Shown: positions 8,059 to 17,936 of the stretch, piece by piece
Layout of the letters: every line of letters begins with the position of its first letter
Position numbering within the stretch: the first letter of the stretch is position 1
NCBI RefSeq assembly: GCF_002086695.1
Contig: NZ_MVIH01000027.1
Span: 1-36,161, forward strand
Reading direction: 5' to 3'
Origin: Mycolicibacterium rhodesiae
GTDB taxonomy: Bacteria > Actinomycetota > Actinomycetes > Mycobacteriales > Mycobacteriaceae
Length of the DNA: 36,161 nt
Translations under genes and position numbers: made by a program
Notes under the pieces: generated by a model
Told to the model about the DNA's origin: nothing
Database searches by the model: none
Seen by the model: the letters and a program-made list of their open reading frames with translations, nothing else

Positions 8059-9000
8059 GTGATTTCGCTACGCCACCATGCCATTTCGCTGGCTGCGGTG
8101 TTCCTTGCGCTGGCCGTCGGTGTCTTCCTGGGCTCCGGCGTGCTGTCCGACACGTTGCTGTCCGGTTTGCGCGACGAAAAGCAGGACCTCAACAAGCAGA
8201 TCATCTCGTTGACGGATCAGCGCAATGCACTCAACGAAAAGCTCGGGGCTGCTGACGATTTCGACAAGCAGATGTCGAGCCGGATCGTCAAGGACGCGTT
8301 GGCCGGCAAGTCGGTGGTGTTGTTCCGCACCCCTGACGCCAACGACGACGATGTCGCAGCGACAAGCCGGTTGGTCGGGCAAGCCGGCGGAACCGTCACC
8401 GGCACGGTCGCGCTGACGCAGCAGTTCGTCGACGCCAACTCCGCGGAGAAGCTGCGCTCGGTGGTCAACTCCGCGATCGTGCCCGCGGGTGCGCAGCTGA
8501 GCACCACGCTGGTCGACCAGGGCTCGCAGGCGGGCGACCTGCTCGGCATCGCGCTGCTGATCAATCGCAACCCCGCGATCCGACCGGCGGATGACACCCA
8601 GCGCGACACCGTGCTTGCCGCGCTGCGTGACACCGGCTTTCTGACCTACCAAGGCGACCGCCTTGCCGCGGCCAACACCGCGGTCGTCGTGACCGGGGGA
8701 GCGCTGGGCGATGACGCCGGCAACCAGGGCTCCACGGTCGCCCGGTTCGCCGCGGGGATGGCCCCGCACGGGTCGGGAACGGTGCTCGCGGGCCGGGACG
8801 GTTCGGCCTCCGGAACCGCTGCTCTTGCGGTGACGCGGGCCGACGCCGGGATGGCGGCCGATGTGACCACGGTCGATGACATCAGCTCCGAAGCCGGCCG
8901 CATCACCACGGTGCTGGCGCTGCAGAACCTGATCAACGGGGCGCCGTCGGGCAAGTTCGGTATCGGACCGGGCGCAGCGTCGCTCACCGTCCCGCAGTAG
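8059..9000 (+). CDS. mctB: SteB/MctB-like membrane-anchored envelope protein (Rv1698-like)
   Basis: A 313-residue protein, matching the 314 of Rv1698. Residues 7-29 form an N-terminal membrane anchor or uncleaved signal (AISLAAVFLALAVGVFLGSGV). A coiled-coil stretch rich in Leu, Gln, Lys and Asp follows at about 38-70, then an extracytoplasmic Ala/Gly/Thr-rich domain. M. tuberculosis MctB is needed for copper resistance and was described as an outer-membrane copper export protein, whereas corynebacterial SteB partners SteA at the septum. Which role dominates here cannot be told from sequence. GTG 8059 is preceded by AGAAAGG at 8042-8048, a reasonable ribosome binding site. Confidence 0.87.
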   Translation: MISLRHHAISLAAVFLALAVGVFLGSGVLSDTLLSGLRDEKQDLNKQIISLTDQRNALNEKLGAADDFDKQMSSRIVKDALAGKSVVLFRTPDANDDDVAATSRLVGQAGGTVTGTVALTQQFVDANSAEKLRSVVNSAIVPAGAQLSTTLVDQGSQAGDLLGIALLINRNPAIRPADDTQRDTVLAALRDTGFLTYQGDRLAAANTAVVVTGGALGDDAGNQGSTVARFAAGMAPHGSGTVLAGRDGSASGTAALAVTRADAGMAADVTTVDDISSEAGRITTVLALQNLINGAPSGKFGIGPGAASLTVPQ

Positions 9001-9067
9001 ACCGCGGGCAACCAAGACGGTAACGAAGGCCACCCGCGTGTTAGCGCCGGCTTGTCGGCGTCGGTGT

Positions 9068-9073
9068 TAGGGT
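9068..9073 (+). promoter_or_regulatory. Candidate -10 box for pyrG
   Basis: TAGGGT fits the mycobacterial TANNNT -10. It lies in the 143-base gap between steB and pyrG and would give a 5' leader of about 65 bases. No good -35 is spaced correctly. Weak evidence; read-through from steB is also possible. Confidence 0.3.
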
Positions 9074-9143
9074 GAGATTCCGTGGGTAGGCAGGCCCCAG
9101 GTAGTTCCCAGCGATCCCCTGCCCGACGTCACGGAGGTTGCTC

Positions 9144-10908
<1,765 letters not shown>

Positions 10909-10916
<8 letters not shown>

Positions 10917-11532
10917 CCACGACTTCGAGACCGTCTCCTCCGAAACCGCTTATCGCGGAAACATTCTCGCCCTGCGGGTCGATCAGGTCCGGATGCCGGG
11001 TGGCAATATCGCCAAACGCGAGGTCGTCGAGCATTACGGTGCCGTCGCGGTCGTCGCGGTCGACGAAGCCGGTCGGGTGGCGATGGTTTACCAATACCGG
11101 CACCCGATCGGGCGCCGGCTGTGGGAATTACCCGCCGGGCTGCTCGACGAGCCGGGGGAGGACCCGACCGAAGCGGCGGCCCGCGAACTGCGCGAGGAAA
11201 CCGGCCTGAGCGCCGAACGCTGGGACGTGCTCGTCGACCTGATGTCCTCGCCAGGGTTCAGCGACGAGGCATTGCGCGTGTATCTCGCCCGGATCCTCAC
11301 CGACGTCGGACGGCCCGAGGGCCACGACGAAGAAGCCGACATGGAGGTGCACTGGGTCCACATCGCGGACGCGGTTCAGCAGGTGCTCTCCGGGGAGATC
11401 GTGAATTCCACTGCGGTAGCGGGCATTCTGGCCGCGCACGCGGTGATCGTGGACGACCAGCCGACCCGGCCCGCCGATGTGCCGTTCCCGGACCGCCCGA
11501 CGGCGTTCGCCGCGGGGAAGGCCGGCTCATGA
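10909..11532 (+). CDS. Nudix hydrolase, ADP-ribose pyrophosphatase type (Rv1700-like)
   Basis: A 207-residue protein, the same length as M. tuberculosis Rv1700, an ADP-ribose pyrophosphatase. The Nudix box occupies about residues 77-100 (GLLDEPGE then RELREETGL), whose Glu residues bind the divalent metals needed for cleavage of the pyrophosphate. It probably hydrolyses ADP-ribose or related nucleotide sugars in the cytoplasm. GTG 10909 overlaps the pyrG stop by 8 bases, and the ATGA at the end overlaps xerD, so translation is likely coupled across pyrG-Nudix-xerD. Confidence 0.93.
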
Positions 11533-12581
11533 CGACGTTCTCGGCCGATCTCCCCGGTCGCTCCGCTCCTGCCCTCCGGACCGATCTCCCGGGTCGCTCC
11601 GCTCCTGCCCTCCGGACCGATCTCCCGGGTCGCTCCGCTCCTGCCCTCCGGACCGCATTAGACGGCCAGCTGCAGGGCTATCTCGACCACCTCACCATCG
11701 AGCGGGGGGTGGCGGCCAACACCATCAGCTCCTACCGGCGTGACCTGCGCCGCTACGTCGAGCATTTGTCGTCGCGCGGCATCGACGACCTGACCAACGT
11801 TGATGAGAACGATGTCAGCGAGTTCCTGGTGGCCCTGCGCCGCGGCGATCCGGACACCGGCGTGGTGCCGTTGTCGGCGGTCTCGGCTGCGCGCGCCCTG
11901 ATTGCGGTGCGCGGTTTTCACCGGTTCGCCGCCGCCGAGGGGATCATCGGCATCGACGTCGCCCGGGCGGTCAAGCCGCCGACGCCGAGCCGTCGGCTCC
12001 CGAAAAGCCTCACCCTCGACGAGGTCCTGGCACTGCTCGAGGGCGCCGGCGGGGACAGCCCGTCGGACGGGCCCCTGACGCTGCGCAATCGCGCCCTGCT
12101 CGAGCTGCTGTATTCCACCGGCGCGCGGATCTCCGAGGCCGTCGGCCTCGACGTCGACGACGTCGACACCGAAGCCCGGTCGGTACTGCTGCGCGGCAAG
12201 GGCGGCAAGCAGCGCCTGGTGCCCGTCGGCCGCCCGGCTATCGCGGCGCTGAACGCCTACCTGGTGCGAGGCCGTCCAGACCTGGCGCGCCGGGGCCGCG
12301 GCACGCCGAAGATCTTCCTCAACGCCCGGGGCGGGCAACTGTCGCGGCAGAGCGCATGGCAGGTGCTGCAGGACGCCGCCGAACGGGCAGGCATCTCCTC
12401 GGCGGTGTCGCCGCACACGCTGCGGCACTCCTTCGCCACCCATCTTCTCGACGGCGGCGCTGACGTCCGCGTGGTGCAGGAACTGCTCGGACATGCCTCG
12501 GTCACCACAACCCAGATCTACACGCTGGTCACGGCGCATGCTCTGCGCGAGGTATGGGCCGGCGCACATCCGCGGGCATGA
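11529..12581 (+). CDS. xerD: Tyrosine recombinase XerD with repeat-expanded N-terminus
   Basis: A 350-residue tyrosine recombinase expected to act with XerC at dif to resolve chromosome dimers. All catalytic residues are present: R200 (GARISE), K224 (GKGGKQR), H297 and R299 (HTLRH), H322 (GHASV) and Y331 (QIYTLV). An N-terminal SAM-like core-binding domain spans about 46-145. Residues 7-42 are three copies of DLPGRSAPALRT encoded by a 36-bp tandem repeat; without them the length matches the ~310 residues usual for mycobacterial XerD. ATG 11529 overlaps the Nudix stop (ATGA). If that start is right the extension is translated; no good alternative start codon with a ribosome site lies just after the repeats. 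Confidence 0.94.
   Translation: MTTFSADLPGRSAPALRTDLPGRSAPALRTDLPGRSAPALRTALDGQLQGYLDHLTIERGVAANTISSYRRDLRRYVEHLSSRGIDDLTNVDENDVSEFLVALRRGDPDTGVVPLSAVSAARALIAVRGFHRFAAAEGIIGIDVARAVKPPTPSRRLPKSLTLDEVLALLEGAGGDSPSDGPLTLRNRALLELLYSTGARISEAVGLDVDDVDTEARSVLLRGKGGKQRLVPVGRPAIAALNAYLVRGRPDLARRGRGTPKIFLNARGGQLSRQSAWQVLQDAAERAGISSAVSPHTLRHSFATHLLDGGADVRVVQELLGHASVTTTQIYTLVTAHALREVWAGAHPRA
11547..11654 (+). repeat. Three tandem 36-bp repeats inside the 5' end of xerD
   Basis: Units lie at 11547-11582, 11583-11618 and 11619-11654. Units 2 and 3 are identical; unit 1 differs by one base (C instead of G at unit position 9). Because 36 is a multiple of three, the array stays in frame. Each unit contains CGGTC and, with the next base, GACCG near its ends, so it can fold weakly. 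The near-identity implies recent duplication and probable copy-number variation between strains. Confidence 0.97.
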
Positions 12582-12618
12582 TGTCGCGGGTCTGCCTCGT
12601 GTGGCGGCGACACACCGT

Positions 12619-12624
12619 TAGACT
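12619..12624 (+). promoter_or_regulatory. Candidate -10 box for the parA-der operon
   Basis: TAGACT fits TANNNT and lies in the 94-base gap between xerD and parA, the only gap before der. It would give a leader of about 45 bases ending in a G-rich ribosome site (12664-12669). No convincing -35 is visible. Confidence 0.35.
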
Positions 12625-12675
12625 TTCGCGGATGTTCGCCACGCCGCCGAAAAGCCTGCTGATGGGGGGTACGGC

Positions 12676-13539
12676 GTGACCGACGAGGCAGACGAAGCCA
12701 CACCGATCGGTCTCACCGGCCGCCCGCCCCGCCAGATTCCCGAACCACAGCCGCTGACCTCGCACGGGCCGGCCACGGTCATCTCGATGTGCAATCAGAA
12801 GGGCGGGGTCGGCAAGACCACCTCGACGATCAACCTCGGGGCGGCGCTGGCCGAGTACGGCCGGCGGGTGCTGTTGGTGGATCTGGATCCGCAGGGCGCG
12901 CTGTCGGCGGGGCTGGGCGTGCCGCACTACGAGCTGACCCACACCGTGCACAACCTGATGATCGAGCCGCGGGTGAGCATCGACGAGGTGCTGATCAACA
13001 CCCGGGTGAAGAACCTGGACCTGGTGCCCAGCAACATCGACCTGTCGGCCGCCGAGATCCAGCTGGTCAACGAGGTCGGACGCGAGCAGACCCTGGCCCG
13101 CGCGCTGCATCCCGTACTCGACCGCTACGACTACGTGCTGATCGACTGCCAGCCCTCGCTGGGCCTGCTCACCGTCAACGCGCTGGCCTGCTCCGACGCG
13201 GTGGTCATCCCGACGGAATGCGAATACTTCTCGCTGCGTGGCCTGGCTCTGCTGACCGACACCGTCGACAAGGTGCGTGAGCGGCTCAATCCGCGGCTGA
13301 AGATCAGCGGCATTCTGATCACCCGGTTCGACAACCGCACCGTCAACGCCCGTGAGGTGATGGCGCGGGTGCTGGAGCGCTTCGGCGATCTGGTGTTCGA
13401 CACCGTCATCAGCCGCACCGTGCGCTTCCCGGAGACCAGTGTCGCCGGCGAGCCCATCACCACCTGGGCACCGAAATCCGTTGGTGCACAGGCATATCGG
13501 TCGCTGGCCCGCGAGGTCATCGACCGCTTCGGCAAGTGA
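12676..13539 (+). CDS. ParA/Soj-like partition ATPase, orphan (Rv1708-like)
   Basis: A 287-residue P-loop ATPase of the ParA/MinD type. The deviant Walker A KGGVGKTT is at 42-49, with the signature Lys K42 that identifies the ParA group, and DLDPQGALSAG follows as motif A'. YDYVLIDCQPSLG is Walker B. Residues 1-30 are a variable Pro-rich lead. There is no parB beside it; this is the conserved second ParA of mycobacteria (Rv1708), next to scpAB, distinct from the oriC-proximal parAB. A chromosome-organisation role is inferred from neighbours. GTG 12676 has a GGGGGG ribosome site 6 bases upstream. GTGA overlap with scpA. Confidence 0.93.
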   Translation: MTDEADEATPIGLTGRPPRQIPEPQPLTSHGPATVISMCNQKGGVGKTTSTINLGAALAEYGRRVLLVDLDPQGALSAGLGVPHYELTHTVHNLMIEPRVSIDEVLINTRVKNLDLVPSNIDLSAAEIQLVNEVGREQTLARALHPVLDRYDYVLIDCQPSLGLLTVNALACSDAVVIPTECEYFSLRGLALLTDTVDKVRERLNPRLKISGILITRFDNRTVNAREVMARVLERFGDLVFDTVISRTVRFPETSVAGEPITTWAPKSVGAQAYRSLAREVIDRFGK

Positions 13540-14357
13540 CCGAATCGCAGGCGCCCGAAAAGGGCTTCCGTGTCAGGCTGACGAACTTCGAGGGCCCGTT
13601 CGATCTGCTGCTGCAGCTGATCTTCGCCCACCGCCTCGATGTGACCGAGGTCGCGCTCCATCAGGTCACCGACGAATTCATCGCCTACACCCGCGAGATC
13701 GGCCCGAAGCTCGAACTCGACGAGACGACCACCTTTTTGGTGATTGCTGCCACACTGCTCGACCTCAAGGCCGCGCGACTGCTGCCCGCCGGCGATGTGC
13801 ACGACGAGGAGGACCTGGCGCTGCTGGAGGTCCGCGACCTGTTGTTCGCGCGGCTGCTGCAGTACCGCGCCTTCAAGCATGTCGCCGAGATGTTCGCCGA
13901 ACTAGAGGCCGCAGCACTGCGGAGTTACCCCCGGTCGGTGACGGTCGAGGATCGCTTCGCCGACCTTCTTCCCGAGGTCATGCTGGGTGTCGACGCCGCC
14001 GCCTTCGCCGACATCGCGGCCGCGGCGTTCACCCCGCGCCCGGTCCCCACGGTCGGAACCGAACACCTGCACGCATCGCAGGTGTCGGTGCCCGAGCAGG
14101 CCGAGCTGCTGCTGGAGTTCCTGTCCTCGCGCGGGGTGGGGCAGTGGGCGTCGTTCAAGGAACTGGTGGCCGACTGCGAGGCGCCGATCCAGATCGTCGG
14201 ACGGTTCTTGGCGCTGCTCGAACTGTATCGGGCCAGGACGGTAGCATTCGAACAGCCAGAACCACTTGGTGTGCTCCAGGTTTCATGGACCGGCGACCGG
14301 GTTGTGAACGAAGAGCTGGTCCGAGCCGAGTGGGAAGAAGAGCAGAACCAATCATGA
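13536..14357 (+). CDS. scpA: Segregation and condensation protein A
   Basis: A 273-residue kleisin that bridges the SMC heads in the bacterial condensin complex with ScpB. The N-terminal FEGPFDLLLQLI block (about 18-29), the AATLLDLKAARLL helix, and the C-terminal winged helix (about 190-255) are characteristic. It acts on the nucleoid in the cytoplasm. The GTG start overlaps the parA stop (GTGA) and the ATGA end overlaps scpB, as expected for subunits made in balance. The smc gene is not in the window. Confidence 0.95.
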   Translation: MTESQAPEKGFRVRLTNFEGPFDLLLQLIFAHRLDVTEVALHQVTDEFIAYTREIGPKLELDETTTFLVIAATLLDLKAARLLPAGDVHDEEDLALLEVRDLLFARLLQYRAFKHVAEMFAELEAAALRSYPRSVTVEDRFADLLPEVMLGVDAAAFADIAAAAFTPRPVPTVGTEHLHASQVSVPEQAELLLEFLSSRGVGQWASFKELVADCEAPIQIVGRFLALLELYRARTVAFEQPEPLGVLQVSWTGDRVVNEELVRAEWEEEQNQS

Positions 14358-15073
14358 CCGACGACGCAGCCGACGTACCCGACGTGGACCTGGGGTCCGA
14401 CTCGGGGCCCGATCCGGGAATCGACGGCGCCCTCCCCGAGATGGACGACGACGAACTGGGCCGGGTGCTGGAGGCGCTGTTGCTGGTCGTGGACACCCCG
14501 GTCAACACCGAGACGCTCGCGTCGGTGACCGAGCAGCCGCTGGATCGGATCGCCGCCACGCTGGAGCGCATGGCCGCACAGTTGGCGGACCGCGACAGCG
14601 GTATCGACCTGCGTGAGGCGGGCGGCGGCTGGCGGATGTACACCCGGGCGCGGTTCGCGCCGTATGTGGAGCGGCTGCTGCTGGACGGGTCGCGGTCGAA
14701 GCTGACCAGAGCGGCGCTGGAGACGCTGGCGGTGGTCGCCTACCGTCAGCCGGTGACCCGGGCTCGGGTCAGCGCGGTCCGTGGCGTCAACGTCGATGCG
14801 GTGATCCGTACGTTGGTGGCGCGTGGGCTGATCACCGAGGCGGGCACCGACGAGGACACCGGCGCGACCACGTTCGCCACCACCGAGTTGTTCCTCGAGC
14901 GGCTCGGGCTGTCGTCGCTGACCGACCTGCCCGACATCGCGCCGCTGCTTCCCGATGTCGACGTGATCGACGACCTGAGCGAAAACCTCGATGCGGAACC
15001 ACGTTTCGCCAAGCTGGCCGGAGTCTCGGCGTCCGACCCGAACGTCTCGATCGATGTGGACACCGATGCCTGA
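14354..15073 (+). CDS. scpB: Segregation and condensation protein B
   Basis: A 239-residue partner of ScpA in the SMC complex. An acidic Asp-rich lead (1-34) precedes two winged-helix domains; LGRVLEALLLVVDTPV opens the first and SKLTRAALETLAVVAYRQPVTR (split here as SKLTRAALE and TLAVVAYRQPVTR) is the family hallmark near 117-138. The C-terminal ~50 residues are again acidic and probably unstructured. The ATG is in an ATGA overlap with scpA, and the last 8 bases overlap the pseudouridine synthase gene. Confidence 0.95.
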   Translation: MTDDAADVPDVDLGSDSGPDPGIDGALPEMDDDELGRVLEALLLVVDTPVNTETLASVTEQPLDRIAATLERMAAQLADRDSGIDLREAGGGWRMYTRARFAPYVERLLLDGSRSKLTRAALETLAVVAYRQPVTRARVSAVRGVNVDAVIRTLVARGLITEAGTDEDTGATTFATTELFLERLGLSSLTDLPDIAPLLPDVDVIDDLSENLDAEPRFAKLAGVSASDPNVSIDVDTDA

Positions 15074-15809
15074 ACCAGATGGAGTGCGGCTGCAGAAGAT
15101 CCTGTCGCAGGCAGGAGTGGCGTCGCGGCGGGTGGCCGAGCGGATGATCACCGATGGCCGGGTAGAGGTCGACGGCCGCATCGTCACCGAGTTGGGCACC
15201 CGGGTCGACCCGGCCAACGCCGACATCAGGGTCGACGGGTCACGAATCGTCGTCGACGACTCGATGATGTACCTGGCGATCAACAAGCCGGTCGGAATGC
15301 ATTCGACGATGTCGGACGAGCGGGGCCGGCCGTGTGTCGGTGACCTGGTGGAGCACCGAGTCCGCGGCAACAAGAACCTCTTTCACGTCGGACGGCTCGA
15401 CGCCGACACCGAAGGCCTGTTGCTGCTGACCAATGACGGGGAGCTGGCGCATCGGTTGATGCACCCGTCGTTCGAGGTGCCCAAGACCTACTTGGCGACG
15501 GTAACCGGTTCGGTTCCACGGGGTTTGGGTAAGACGCTGCGCGCCGGCATCGAGCTGGACGATGGACCGGTCAAGGTCGACGACTTCGCCGTTGTCGACG
15601 CGGTGCCGGGCAAGACGCTGCTGCGGGTGACATTGCACGAGGGGCGTAAGCGGATCGTGCGTCGGCTGTTGGCTGCGGTGGGTTATCCGGTTGAGGCGCT
15701 GGTGCGGGTGAGCATCGGTGAGGTGACGCTCGGTGAGCAGCGGCCCGGCAGCATCCGCGTGTTGACCCGTAAGGAAGTCGGCGATCTGTACAAGGCGGTG
15801 GGCCTGTGA
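15066..15809 (+). CDS. Pseudouridine synthase, RluB/RsuA family (Rv1711-like)
   Basis: A 247-residue rRNA pseudouridine synthase. An N-terminal S4 domain (about 6-60, with RLQKILSQAGVASRR) binds RNA. The catalytic motif GRLDADTEGLLLLTNDG has the nucleophilic Asp at D112. KPVGMHST and the C-terminal EGRKRIVRRL element also fit the RluB/RsuA group; RluB modifies 23S rRNA and RsuA 16S, and the exact target here is not certain. ATG 15066 overlaps the scpB stop. The operon context with scpAB and cmk is the usual one in Gram-positive bacteria. Confidence 0.94.
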   Translation: MPEPDGVRLQKILSQAGVASRRVAERMITDGRVEVDGRIVTELGTRVDPANADIRVDGSRIVVDDSMMYLAINKPVGMHSTMSDERGRPCVGDLVEHRVRGNKNLFHVGRLDADTEGLLLLTNDGELAHRLMHPSFEVPKTYLATVTGSVPRGLGKTLRAGIELDDGPVKVDDFAVVDAVPGKTLLRVTLHEGRKRIVRRLLAAVGYPVEALVRVSIGEVTLGEQRPGSIRVLTRKEVGDLYKAVGL

Positions 15810-16486
15810 GCCGATGCGTTGTGGCGGTGGACGGCCCGGCCGGTACCGGAAAGTCTTCGGTGTCGCGAGGATTGGCGCGTGCGCTGGGAGCCCACTACCT
15901 GGATACCGGTGCGATGTACCGCCTCGTGACGTTGGCGATGCTGCGCGCCCGTATCGACTTGACCGACGCCGACGCCATCGCGGCGGCCTCCGATGTGACG
16001 CTGTCGGTGGGCTCTGACCCTGAGGTAGACCGGGCTTACCTTGGCACTGAGGATGTTTCGGCCGAGATTCGGGGCGACGAGGTCACCAGAGCGGTTTCGG
16101 CGGTCTCAGCGGTCCCTGAGGTGCGCACCCGGATGGTGGCGCTGCAGCGTGAATTGGCGGCGGCCGCCGACAGTGTCGTGGTCGAAGGCCGTGACATCGG
16201 CACGGTCGTGCTTCCTGATGCCGACGTGAAGATCTTTCTGACCGCCTCGGCCGAGACGCGTGCACGCCGCCGCAACGACCAGAACGTCGCGACCGGGTTG
16301 CCGGATGACTACGAGACGGTGCTGGCAGATGTGATCCGCCGCGACCATCTGGATTCGACCCGCACGGTGTCACCGTTGCGTCCGGCGGAGGACGCGATCA
16401 TCGTCGACACCAGCGACATGACCCAGGACCAGGTGGTGGCCAGTCTGCTTGATTTGGTCGAAAAGCGAAGTGGTGCAATGCGATGA
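15806..16486 (+). CDS. cmk: Cytidylate kinase
   Basis: A 226-residue kinase phosphorylating CMP/dCMP with ATP. The P-loop GPAGTGKS is at 10-17, followed by HYLDTGAMYR, the CMP-binding region; EGRDIGTVV and the lid Arg cluster ETRARRRNDQ complete the family pattern. It works in cytoplasmic pyrimidine salvage, linking functionally to pyrG about 5 kb upstream. The GTG start overlaps the previous stop (GTGA) and its end overlaps der (ATGA). Confidence 0.96.
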   Translation: MSRCVVAVDGPAGTGKSSVSRGLARALGAHYLDTGAMYRLVTLAMLRARIDLTDADAIAAASDVTLSVGSDPEVDRAYLGTEDVSAEIRGDEVTRAVSAVSAVPEVRTRMVALQRELAAAADSVVVEGRDIGTVVLPDADVKIFLTASAETRARRRNDQNVATGLPDDYETVLADVIRRDHLDSTRTVSPLRPAEDAIIVDTSDMTQDQVVASLLDLVEKRSGAMR

Positions 16487-17886
16487 GTGAGGACGGCACG
16501 TGGTCTGACGAAAGCGAGTGGGAGCTTTCCGACGAAGGATTCGACGACGACGAGGAGGCGCTGGCTCCGCCACCGGTGGTGGCAGTGGTCGGTCGGCCCA
16601 ACGTCGGCAAGTCCACGTTGGTCAACCGCATTCTCGGCCGCCGTGAGGCTGTCGTGCAGGACTTGCCGGGGGTGACCCGCGACCGGGTGTCCTACGACGC
16701 GTCCTGGACCGGGCGGCGCTTCGTCGTGCAGGACACCGGCGGGTGGGAGCCGGACGCCAAGGGCTTGCAGCAGTTGGTCGCCGAGCAGGCCTCGGTGGCG
16801 ATGCAGACCGCCGACGCTGTGATACTCGTCGTCGACGCGACGGTCGGTGCCACCAGTGGCGACGAGGCGGCCGCGCGAATCCTGCGCCGATCGGGTAAGC
16901 CAGTGTTCCTGGCGGCCAACAAGGTTGACAACGAGAAGGGTGAAGCCGACGCGGCCGCGCTGTGGTCGCTCGGGCTGGGGGAGCCGCACCCGATCAGTGC
17001 CATGCACGGCCGCGGGGTGGCGGACCTGCTCGACGAGGTGGTCGCGGATCTACCTGCGCAGTCCGAGGTGGCCCAGGCCACCGGCGGACCGCGACGGGTG
17101 GCGCTGGTGGGCAAGCCCAACGTCGGCAAGAGCTCGCTGCTGAACCGGTTGGCGGGCGCCGAGCGTTCGGTGGTGCACGACGTCGCGGGAACCACGGTGG
17201 ATCCGGTGGATTCGCTGATCGAATTGGGCGGCAAGACATGGCGTTTCGTCGACACCGCCGGTCTGCGCCGCCGGGTCGGTCAGGCCAGCGGCCACGAGTT
17301 CTACGCGTCGGTCCGCACCCACAGCGCGATCGACGCGGCCGAGGTTGTCGTCGTGCTGATCGACGCGTCGCAACCGCTGACCGAACAGGACCAGCGCGTC
17401 CTGACGATGGTGATCGAAGCGGGGCGGGCGCTGGTGCTGGCGTTCAACAAATGGGATCTCGTGGATGAGGACCGGCGTTATCTGCTGGACCGCGAGATCG
17501 ACCGCGAACTGGCGCAGCTGCAGTGGGCGCCGCGGGTGAACATCTCCGCCAAGAGCGGCCGCGCGGTGCAGAAGCTGGTGCCTGCGATGGAGACCTCGCT
17601 GGCGTCCTGGGATTCGCGCATCTCGACGGGGCAGCTCAACACGTGGATCAAGGAGGTGGTCGCGGCCACTCCGCCGCCGGTGCGCGGCGGTAAGCAGCCG
17701 CGAATCCTGTTCGCCACCCAGGCGACCGCGCGCCCGCCAACGTTTGTGCTGTTCACCAGTGGTTTCTTGGAGGCGGGCTACCGGCGGTTCCTGGAGCGGC
17801 GGCTGCGTGAAACCTTCGGTTTCGAGGGCACCCCGATCCGGATCAATGTGCGGGTGCGGGAAAAGCGCAAGCTCAAGCCGCGTTGA
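16483..17886 (+). CDS. der: Ribosome biogenesis GTPase Der (EngA)
   Basis: A 467-residue protein with two tandem GTPase domains and a KH-like C-terminal domain, required for 50S subunit maturation. Domain 1: G1 GRPNVGKS at 37-44, DTGGW at 84-88, NKVD at 146-149. Domain 2: G1 GKPNVGKS at 210-217, DTAGL at 257-261, NKWD at 322-325. Residues 1-30 are an acidic extension common in actinobacterial Der. The start is the ATGA overlap with cmk. It closes the parA-der operon; no clear hairpin terminator follows. Confidence 0.97.
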   Translation: MSEDGTWSDESEWELSDEGFDDDEEALAPPPVVAVVGRPNVGKSTLVNRILGRREAVVQDLPGVTRDRVSYDASWTGRRFVVQDTGGWEPDAKGLQQLVAEQASVAMQTADAVILVVDATVGATSGDEAAARILRRSGKPVFLAANKVDNEKGEADAAALWSLGLGEPHPISAMHGRGVADLLDEVVADLPAQSEVAQATGGPRRVALVGKPNVGKSSLLNRLAGAERSVVHDVAGTTVDPVDSLIELGGKTWRFVDTAGLRRRVGQASGHEFYASVRTHSAIDAAEVVVVLIDASQPLTEQDQRVLTMVIEAGRALVLAFNKWDLVDEDRRYLLDREIDRELAQLQWAPRVNISAKSGRAVQKLVPAMETSLASWDSRISTGQLNTWIKEVVAATPPPVRGGKQPRILFATQATARPPTFVLFTSGFLEAGYRRFLERRLRETFGFEGTPIRINVRVREKRKLKPR

Positions 17887-17923
17887 TTCGGCGGGTTTGA
17901 CGGTATTTGGCCGCTGCTGGGCA

Positions 17924-17929
17924 TAGATT
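17924..17929 (+). promoter_or_regulatory. Predicted leaderless -10 box
   Basis: TAGATT (TANNNT) ends 7 bases before ATG 17937 and there is no Shine-Dalgarno. A TTGACG hexamer at 17897-17902 is a good -35 sequence, but its 21-base spacer is too long to be convincing. Confidence 0.45.
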
Positions 17930-17936
17930 GCCGGTC

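Noticed and set aside
6858..8204. 448-codon open frame antisense to steA and steB
   Set aside because: Spans the junction of two conserved genes on the other strand and has no recognisable domain.
11547..11654. CRISPR array
   Set aside because: The three 36-bp units are directly adjacent with no spacers, lie in frame inside xerD, and no cas genes are present.
13439..14353. Upstream extension of the scpB frame
   Set aside because: It lies within parA and scpA in another frame; the ATGA overlap at 14354 is the natural start and gives the family length.
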